Origin: Bin80 sp026708685
GTDB taxonomy: Bacteria; Bacteroidota; Rhodothermia; Rhodothermales; Bin80
Assembly: GCA_965200955.1 (NCBI GenBank)
Contig: OZ241742.1
Location: forward strand, 1,736,001-1,800,000
Direction of reading: 5' to 3'
DNA length: 64,000 bases
This document shows positions 44,829-51,540 of this stretch, in pieces (position 1 is the stretch's first letter; each line of letters begins with the position of its first letter). The notes under the pieces are model-generated. The model was not told the origin of the DNA. It made no database searches and saw only the letters and a program-made list of their open reading frames with translations. Both the position numbers and the translations under genes were made by a program.

Positions 44829-46118
44829 ATGGTCATTTCTGTCCCATCGGTTGGTTCTTCCACATTCAGGATTAAAACGAAGAGTTCTCATACATATGTT
44901 GATTGTGGATGGGATTACAAAACTGCGGATATTAAAGAATTTACCCACGGTATTCATCCCTATCCAGCCATGATGATTCCTCAAGTAGCTAGACGGCTTG
45001 TTAAAACATATGGTCAGAGCACTTCTCTTTTATTTGATCCTTATTGTGGATCGGGAACAACTCTTTTAGAAGGAATGATAGCAGGAAGAATTCGTACAAT
45101 AGGTACGGACCTTAATCCACTTGCTCGCTTGATTGCTCAAGTGAAAACTACTCCTGTTCAAATTAAAGCTCTTGAAAATCAAATTGTACATTTTCAAGAA
45201 TCTCAGCCACTTACCAACGCTCCAATTCCGAGCATTCCAAATATTGATTATTGGTTTTCAAAAGATGTACAAAGTAGTCTTGCTTGGATCAAGCAGTACA
45301 TTGATGGGATTAGCAATGTGAAAATTGCAGATGTTTTCAGAGTAGCATTTAGTCTAACGGTTCGCAAAACATCATTAGCCCGAAATTCGCAATTCAAACT
45401 ACATAGAATACCTCAGGATCGGATCAGTCATCACAATCCTGATTCCATTACACTGATGGCTGATGCTTTATTAATGATTTTAGGGAGAATGAAAGTTCTG
45501 GTAGAAGCGATATCAGTGAGCCATCAGTTACCTGAAATACACAACTTTGATACTGTAAAGTCTATACCATCAACGATTCTCTCCCCTCAGTCTGTTGATT
45601 TAATTGTTACATCTCCTCCATATGGAGATTCACGAACTACTGTTGCATACGGGCAGTTTTCACGTTTATCATCTCAGTGGTTAGGTTATCCCAACGCAAA
45701 TCAAATTGACAATCAATTAATGGGAGGAAAAAAACTCAAGGATTTGATTCATTTTGATTTTCGTAAGATTGATCAAGTCATTGATAAAATTGCAATGGTT
45801 AATGAATGTAGAGCCTGTGAGGTAGCTACGTTTTTTGCTGACTATCGTGATTCAATTAGAAATATTTCCAGCGTAGTCAAAAAAGGAGGACATATCTGTT
45901 ATGTGGTTGGTAATCGCACTGTTAAAGGTTATCAGATTCCCTTGGCCGAAACAACCATAGAATTCTTCAACAGGTATGGATTCTCTGAGATTGATGTATT
46001 TTCTCGGAATATCCCTAACAAACGTATGCCTACTATTAATTCTCCCAGTAATATACCTGGAGAAGTTGGCAAAACAATGACACAGGAAAAAATAATTATT
46101 TGTCAAAAGATTCAATGA
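44829..46118 (+). CDS. Type II DNA methyltransferase, probably N4-cytosine
   Basis: The AdoMet-binding motif I region DPYCGSGTTLLEGMIAGRIR lies near residue 70 and the catalytic motif IV IVTSPPYGDSRTTVAYGQFS near residue 259; TSPPY favours N4-methylcytosine activity. GGHICYVVGNRTVKG forms a late strand. The order (motif I first, TSPPY later) is opposite to that in the type III enzyme at 48830. The segment around 95-255 probably contains target recognition. Its stop overlaps the start of an MvaI/BcnI-like endonuclease gene (ATGA), so it protects the host from that enzyme. The gene is markedly AT-richer than the uronate genes on both sides, suggesting transfer. Confidence 0.85.
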   Translation: MVISVPSVGSSTFRIKTKSSHTYVDCGWDYKTADIKEFTHGIHPYPAMMIPQVARRLVKTYGQSTSLLFDPYCGSGTTLLEGMIAGRIRTIGTDLNPLARLIAQVKTTPVQIKALENQIVHFQESQPLTNAPIPSIPNIDYWFSKDVQSSLAWIKQYIDGISNVKIADVFRVAFSLTVRKTSLARNSQFKLHRIPQDRISHHNPDSITLMADALLMILGRMKVLVEAISVSHQLPEIHNFDTVKSIPSTILSPQSVDLIVTSPPYGDSRTTVAYGQFSRLSSQWLGYPNANQIDNQLMGGKKLKDLIHFDFRKIDQVIDKIAMVNECRACEVATFFADYRDSIRNISSVVKKGGHICYVVGNRTVKGYQIPLAETTIEFFNRYGFSEIDVFSRNIPNKRMPTINSPSNIPGEVGKTMTQEKIIICQKIQ

Positions 46119-46822
46119 ACATGAATTTACCAGAAATACAGCAAAGATTACAGGAAATTAAGGATTTAGGATTTATTCCTACTGAAAGAGAGGGGCCTAC
46201 TGGTATCGGATATACCTTAGAGCAGCAATTGGGGATTACAGAGAATAATCTTCCAATCCCAGACATTGGGGGGCGAGTAGAAATAAAATCTACTCGTAGC
46301 AATGCAAATAATCTGATTACACTATTTACTTTTAATCGTGGAGTATGGAAGCTTAATCAAAAGGATATTATTGAGAAGTGGGGATACATAGACGATAACG
46401 AACGATTATCATTTTATAATACTGTGTCCATCACGCCAAACACCATGGATCTGCAGATTAAGATTTCATCTGTCAATGAAACAATATCTGTTGTTCATGC
46501 TCCAACGAATCAAGAATTAGCAACCTGGGATTTATATCACATAGTCGGGAAATTCATGGTAAAATTTGAAAGATTGTTGCTAATTAATGCCGATGTTCGA
46601 AAATCATCTGACAACAGAGAAGAATTTCATTACAATCATGCTCAGTTACTTACCAATCCTAGTTCTAAGCCATTTCGTGAAGGATTTGAATCTGGCAAAG
46701 TGATGATTGATATAAGGATGTTCTTGAAGGAAAGTGGTTCCGTTAGAAATCATGGAACTGGATTTAGAATCAAGGAAAATGATTTACCAATTTTGTTTGA
46801 GAAATCTGTAAAACTCATGTAA
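46115..46822 (+). CDS. MvaI/BcnI-family type II restriction endonuclease
   Basis: About 235 residues. The N-terminal half resembles the MvaI/BcnI family: FIPTEREGPTGIGYTLEQQL, then a PD-(D/E)xK site PDIGGRVEIKSTRSN, with Asp50, Glu56 and Lys58 as likely catalytic residues. NLITLFTFNRGVWKLNQ follows, as in that family. MvaI and BcnI cut CCWGG and CCSGG as monomers; a related CC-N-GG-type site is plausible here but not demonstrable. The ATG at 46115 overlaps the methyltransferase stop, so the toxic nuclease is translated after its protector. An in-frame TTG at 46100 is less likely. No lesion is visible, so the enzyme appears intact. Confidence 0.8.
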   Translation: MNMNLPEIQQRLQEIKDLGFIPTEREGPTGIGYTLEQQLGITENNLPIPDIGGRVEIKSTRSNANNLITLFTFNRGVWKLNQKDIIEKWGYIDDNERLSFYNTVSITPNTMDLQIKISSVNETISVVHAPTNQELATWDLYHIVGKFMVKFERLLLINADVRKSSDNREEFHYNHAQLLTNPSSKPFREGFESGKVMIDIRMFLKESGSVRNHGTGFRIKENDLPILFEKSVKLM

Positions 46823-47141
46823 TTCTAGAAGATTACACATAACCTATTTGATTATGCAGTTTAATGATGTTTATAGAAAATTGGAGTGATTTGAAAAAAC
46901 CGAAAAAGGATCATTCATTTTTTCGAAATTGTGAGAGAATATCCCACTGTCTATCTTAATTATGAGAAAAAACTGGTTGAGTCCGTCTTGCAGATTCTTA
47001 GTTTAAGATATAACTTGCATTCAGGGATGCAAGATAACTTTTATCTATATTGAAAATTCATGAATGAACTGAGTCACATCATTTGGACCGAAATGTTCAA
47101 AGTGAAGTTGTTTCATCTCATTCAAAATAACCTATTGAATC
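46823..47141. other. Intergenic region between the R-M pair and uxaC
   Basis: About 320 AT-rich bases with no gene. It holds an inverted repeat (listed separately) and presumably the uxaC promoter. It may be the right boundary of the inserted restriction-modification pair. Confidence 0.4.
47014..47033. promoter_or_regulatory. Operator-like inverted repeat upstream of uxaC
   Basis: CTTGCAT (47014-47020) and ATGCAAG (47027-47033) form a perfect 7-base inverted repeat with a 6-base spacer, about 110 bases before the uxaC start. Its size and symmetry suit a dimeric repressor such as a GntR or LacI regulator of uronate genes. I did not find a copy in front of dctP, and no regulator gene is in the window. 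Confidence 0.35.
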
Positions 47142-48611
47142 ATGAGAGAATTTCTTGATCAAAGCTTTCTTCTGAAAACCATTGCAGCAGAAATTCTATA
47201 CCACGAGTATGCTGTAGAGATGCCAATCATTGATTACCACTGCCACCTCTCGGCAGAGGATATTGCTACCGATCGGCGTTTTCAAAATCTAACGCAAGCA
47301 TGGTTGGAGGGCGATCACTATAAATGGCGTGCAATGCGAATGAATGGTATAGAAGAGCAGTATTGTACCGGGGATGCAACGGATCAAGACAAGTTTGATG
47401 CATGGGCAAAAACGGTTCCTTACACCATTATGAACCCTCTTTACCATTGGACACATTTGGAACTGCTCCGATATTTTGAGATCAAGAGGATCTTGAATCC
47501 AACTACTTCTCAGAGAATCTATCAAACGGGCACTGAGCTTTTACAAACATCTCAATATAGTTGCCGTGGACTACTTGATCAAATGAATGTCCATGTTGTG
47601 TGCACGACCAATGACCCTGTAGAGGATCTGTGTGCACATATCTCCATGAGTAAAGAGCAAATGGGGCTCACCGTTGCTCCGGGATTCCGTGCTGACAGGG
47701 CTTCTCAGATCATGAATCCAATCTCTTGGCGGAGGTACATGTCAGATCTTGGTGCATCTGCTCAATTAAATATTGAATCTCCAGAGGGTTTATTAGAAGC
47801 TTTGCAGAAAAGACATGATTTTTTTGCTGAGAATGGATGCATGGTTAGCGATCATGGAGAAGAGCAGATTTTTGTAGAAGAGTATTCATCATCTGATATT
47901 CAACGCATTTTTGATTCAACGATGGCAGGACATCCGCCAACATTTCAGGAGGCTGCGATCTTCAAAAGTTGGTTGTTGTATGAATTAGCCAAGATGGATC
48001 ATGCGGCGGGATGGACACAGCAGTTTCATTTGTCAGCCATGAGAAATAATAACTCGCGTGCACCAGGGCCGGACACCGGCTATGATTCAATAGGTGATTT
48101 TGCGATTGCACAGGGAGTTTCGCGTTTTCTAGATCGGTTGCATAAAGATGATCAATTAGGCAGAACCATTTTGTATTCTGTGAATCCCGCCCATAATGAG
48201 GTTTTAGCATCTATGTGTGGTAATTTCTGCGAACATCCGATTCCAGGGAAGATTCAGTTTGGAACTGCATGGTGGTTTATGGATCAGATTGATGGAATGG
48301 AAAGACAGATCACTGCCTATGCGAATATGGGTTTGATTAGTCGTTTTGTTGGCATGTTGACGGATTCAAGAAGTTTTCTGTCGTTTCCAAGGCATGAGTA
48401 TTTTCGTAGAATTCTATGTAATATGATTGGAACACAGGTTTACAACGGTGAACTTCCCTATGACTTGCCTTGGCTTGGCAAGATCATACAAGATATTTGT
48501 TACAACAATGCCCGTGATTTTTTCCGTTTCCCGATAGATTCTAATAATAGTGAATCCGATCAATTGATGGAATCTAAAATCGCCACAGCATCGTCGGAAC
48601 CGTTCCAATGA
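47142..48611 (+). CDS. uxaC: Glucuronate (uronate) isomerase
   Basis: Interconverts glucuronate with fructuronate and galacturonate with tagaturonate. An amidohydrolase-like TIM barrel with the N-terminal metal motif MPIIDYHCHLSAEDIA (His-x-His near residue 34), KWRAMRMNGIEEQYCTGDAT, and VVCTTNDPVEDLCAH. Further typical blocks are WTQQFHLSAMRNNNSRAPG, DTGYDSIGDFAIAQGVSRFL and FVGMLTDSRSFLSFPRHEYF. Length 489 is standard. It supplies tagaturonate to UxaB, encoded on the other strand 6 kb to the left; the two arms are separated by the type II restriction-modification pair. Confidence 0.95.
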   Translation: MREFLDQSFLLKTIAAEILYHEYAVEMPIIDYHCHLSAEDIATDRRFQNLTQAWLEGDHYKWRAMRMNGIEEQYCTGDATDQDKFDAWAKTVPYTIMNPLYHWTHLELLRYFEIKRILNPTTSQRIYQTGTELLQTSQYSCRGLLDQMNVHVVCTTNDPVEDLCAHISMSKEQMGLTVAPGFRADRASQIMNPISWRRYMSDLGASAQLNIESPEGLLEALQKRHDFFAENGCMVSDHGEEQIFVEEYSSSDIQRIFDSTMAGHPPTFQEAAIFKSWLLYELAKMDHAAGWTQQFHLSAMRNNNSRAPGPDTGYDSIGDFAIAQGVSRFLDRLHKDDQLGRTILYSVNPAHNEVLASMCGNFCEHPIPGKIQFGTAWWFMDQIDGMERQITAYANMGLISRFVGMLTDSRSFLSFPRHEYFRRILCNMIGTQVYNGELPYDLPWLGKIIQDICYNNARDFFRFPIDSNNSESDQLMESKIATASSEPFQ

Positions 48612-48700
48612 TTACGATCAATATAGTAAGTGAATGGACAGAAATGATGAGTATTGTATAAGCGATTCATGTTTTCCAAGTAGGATGTGTGTTTTCTAAG

Positions 48701-48731
48701 TTGTTGAATTAGCTTCAAATTGGTATATTTG
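48701..48731 (+). promoter_or_regulatory. Candidate Bacteroidota-type promoter for the type III mod gene
   Basis: TATATTTG at 48724-48731 matches the TAnnTTTG -7 element of Bacteroidota, with TTG at 48701-48703 some 20 bases upstream as the -33 element. It lies about 100 bases before the mod start. A consensus match this short can occur by chance in AT-rich sequence. Confidence 0.3.
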
Positions 48732-48829
48732 CATTTCCATCAACTGAACCATTGCATTCTATTTGATTGGTACTGCATTTCAAGAGTGTACTCATCATCT
48801 ATTGATCTTTAAACCCCAATTAACAAATT

Positions 48830-51388
48830 ATGGGAAGCTCGAAAAAGAAACAGCGTGAAATTGAGCACTATACGCATCAGGGCAAGGAGCGTGTGAATAA
48901 CCCACCAGTCGGTCTGGTGACCCCAGAAACCGACGGCGTAGAGGATAGGAAGACGTACAGTCATGATCCCCATATAGATCCCCAACTTGAGTGGGCTGGC
49001 AAAAAAGAGCGTACATCCTTTGAAATTCCTACGGTGTCACTTCATGTTCATGAGCGGATAGATCCGCACACCGTCATTGATTCTGTACGCAAACGCTCCG
49101 ATGATAGTCAGCAGCTCTCTCTGTTTGATGCACCCGAAGAGAACCGATCGTATCACCAAGCGATTGAATTTTATAAACATCGACAGAATTGGACGAATCG
49201 ATTAATTGCAGGAGACAGTTTGCTGGTGATGAACAGTTTGTTAGAGAAGGAAGGATTAGGTGGCAAAGTGCAAACCATCTATATTGATCCACCCTATGGG
49301 ATCAGATATCGTTCAAATTTTCAGCCGTTTGTAAGTGAGCAAAGTCCAACTGGTGGCGATAAAGATCAAAATCTTACATCTGAACCAGAACAGATACGAG
49401 CATTTCGTGATACATGGGAACTTGGGATTCATTCCTATCTGACCTATCTGCGTGATCGTCTACTATTCGCAAGAGATTTATTGCATGAAAGTGGAAGTTG
49501 TTTCGTGCAGATTGGTGATGAAAATGTTCACCGTGTTGGGTTGATCATGGATGAGATTTTTGGGGCAGAGAATAGAGTTGCCACCATCACATATGCTACT
49601 ACGAGTGCGAGTTCAGCAAACAAACTTTCGGAAGTAGCTGACTATCTTCTGTGGTATGCGAAGGATATTAAGAAGGTCAAGTATAGACAATTATATGAGC
49701 CACTGGATCGTCAGGGAATTATCGATCTTTTTAACTGGGATGTCATGGTTGAACTTCCCGACGGTACATGTCGACAACCAACTGACGAAGAACGTTTTGA
49801 TCCAGACAAGTACTTATCAAAAGGAGCACGTATTTATCAATTGCGTAGTTTTCATTCTCAAGGTGCTTCAACAACGGGTAGATCTGAGCCGTATGATTGG
49901 AATGGACGCACATTTCCATGCCCATCAAATAAGCATTGGGCTATTTCAAAGGAAGGAATGGACAGATTAGCAGAACTGGGGCGACTTGATAATGGCGGGA
50001 GTAGAGGTAATTTATATTATAGAAGATATGAAGATGAGGTACCCGGGAAACGGATCAATAATGTCTGGGCCGCACAAATGTCTGCATCTGGGAAGCGGTA
50101 TGTCGTTCAAACATCAAATAAACCAATTCAACGTTGTATCCTGATGACTACGGATCCAGGAGATATCGTACTTGATCCAACTTGTGGTAGTGGTACGACG
50201 GCATTTGTTGCAGAACAATGGGGGAGGCGATGGATTAGTTGCGATACATCACGCGTAGCAATTGCAGTGGCAAGACAGCGTCTACTGACCGCAGTTTACG
50301 ATTATTACAAATTAGCCCACCCGAATGAAGGCGTTGGAGCAGGATTTAATTATCGGAGCGTTAATACCGTTTCGGCAAGAATTTTAGGTTATGATGAACC
50401 ACCCAATCAAACGATTCTGTACGATCAACCGCTCAAAGACAATACCAAGAAGCGGATTTCTGGACCTTTCACAGTAGAGGCAGTTCCCTCGCCAACGGTG
50501 AAGCCTGTGAGCCAAATAGACGAAGAAAAATCCCCCCCCCCCGATTTTTCTTTAGTGCGTAGCGGGGAGACGTTCCGTCAAAATGATTGGCGGGATGAGC
50601 TACTAAAAACTGGTGTGAGAGGTAAGTCTGGTCAGAGAATATCCTTTGCAAGGTTGGAACCCTTGGCAGCAATGCGTTACTTGCACGCGGTGGGCGAAAC
50701 GAGATCAAGTGAGAGTGAAGATGGAGAATCCACATCTGAACGCGTTGTTGTTTCGTTTGGACCAGATCATGCCCCGTTAGAGCAACGTCAGGTTGCACGG
50801 GCTATTGAGGAGGCACAAGAACTCATTCCAAGCCCTACGATAATTATCTTTGCGGCATTTCAATTTGACCCCGAGGCATCCAAAGACATTGATAAGATAA
50901 AGTGGCCTGGTAGAAGTCTGCTTAAAGCACAGATGAATGTTGATCTCTTAACTGATGATCTGAAAAGAAAACGTGCGAGTAACGAGAGTTTCTGGTTGAT
51001 TGGACAGCCAGATGTGGTCCTTGAAAGACTTAGTGAAAATGATGACGAAGGGGAGTTTCAACTTTCTGTTCAAGGGTTTGACTATTTCAATATGGAGACA
51101 GGTCTCATTGAATCAGGAGGTTCCGATAAGATTGCGATGTGGATGTTGGATACTGATTATGATGGCCGAAGCTTGTTTCCGAGACAGGTATTCTTTCTCA
51201 CAGACATGGGGGTAAAGGATATAGAAAAATTGCAGAGAAATCTCAAAGCAGAAATTGAAGCGGATCTATTGAAAGCCTATGTCGGCACCCAGTCATTACC
51301 ATTTAGGGCAGGTGACCATCGTCGTGCGGCCGTGAAAATAATAGATGATCGTGGTATTGAGAGTCTGAAAATTGTGGACTTGGATTAA
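48830..51388 (+). CDS. mod: Type III-like site-specific adenine DNA methyltransferase (Mod)
   Basis: 852 residues, with beta-class order of motifs: TIYIDPPYGIRYRSNFQPFV (catalytic DPPY near residue 154) and, much later, VLDPTCGSGTTAFVAEQWGR (AdoMet site near residue 453), with target recognition between. It most likely methylates adenine at N6 and pairs with the helicase-nuclease gene downstream. A C-terminal region of about 350 residues follows the catalytic core. Inside it, codons 568-571 contain an 11-base cytosine tract (50532-50542); one base more or less brings a stop within seven codons. This suggests phase-variable production of the full protein. As given, the frame is intact. It begins 218 bases after uxaC. 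Confidence 0.87.
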   Translation: MGSSKKKQREIEHYTHQGKERVNNPPVGLVTPETDGVEDRKTYSHDPHIDPQLEWAGKKERTSFEIPTVSLHVHERIDPHTVIDSVRKRSDDSQQLSLFDAPEENRSYHQAIEFYKHRQNWTNRLIAGDSLLVMNSLLEKEGLGGKVQTIYIDPPYGIRYRSNFQPFVSEQSPTGGDKDQNLTSEPEQIRAFRDTWELGIHSYLTYLRDRLLFARDLLHESGSCFVQIGDENVHRVGLIMDEIFGAENRVATITYATTSASSANKLSEVADYLLWYAKDIKKVKYRQLYEPLDRQGIIDLFNWDVMVELPDGTCRQPTDEERFDPDKYLSKGARIYQLRSFHSQGASTTGRSEPYDWNGRTFPCPSNKHWAISKEGMDRLAELGRLDNGGSRGNLYYRRYEDEVPGKRINNVWAAQMSASGKRYVVQTSNKPIQRCILMTTDPGDIVLDPTCGSGTTAFVAEQWGRRWISCDTSRVAIAVARQRLLTAVYDYYKLAHPNEGVGAGFNYRSVNTVSARILGYDEPPNQTILYDQPLKDNTKKRISGPFTVEAVPSPTVKPVSQIDEEKSPPPDFSLVRSGETFRQNDWRDELLKTGVRGKSGQRISFARLEPLAAMRYLHAVGETRSSESEDGESTSERVVVSFGPDHAPLEQRQVARAIEEAQELIPSPTIIIFAAFQFDPEASKDIDKIKWPGRSLLKAQMNVDLLTDDLKRKRASNESFWLIGQPDVVLERLSENDDEGEFQLSVQGFDYFNMETGLIESGGSDKIAMWMLDTDYDGRSLFPRQVFFLTDMGVKDIEKLQRNLKAEIEADLLKAYVGTQSLPFRAGDHRRAAVKIIDDRGIESLKIVDLD
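50532..50542 (+). repeat. Poly-C tract (C11) inside mod
   Basis: Eleven consecutive cytosines encode the end of Ser-Pro-Pro-Pro in the mod frame. With ten C the frame reads to TAG after ccg att ttt ctt; with twelve C it reads to TAG after cga ttt ttc ttt agt gcg. It is the only long homopolymer of C or G that I noticed in any coding sequence of the window. Confidence 0.9.
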
Positions 51389-51442
51389 TGGTAGGACCGT
51401 CTACAATAAGATCATTGCTTTACATGTTTGCATATCCTATAT

Positions 51443-51459
51443 CCGCTTTGGCGGGTTTT
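51443..51459 (+). terminator. Weak hairpin between mod and res
   Basis: CCGC-TTTG-GCGG (51443-51454) is followed by GTTTT. The four-base stem is short, so at best this attenuates read-through from mod to res. It lies in the 152-base gap between the two genes. Confidence 0.2.
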
Positions 51460-51540
51460 AGAAGATGATCGTCATTGGTAAAGTTCAGACATACATCTAT
51501 ACAGTTGAAGTCCTAGAACAGTATACAATCATAAGCCATC

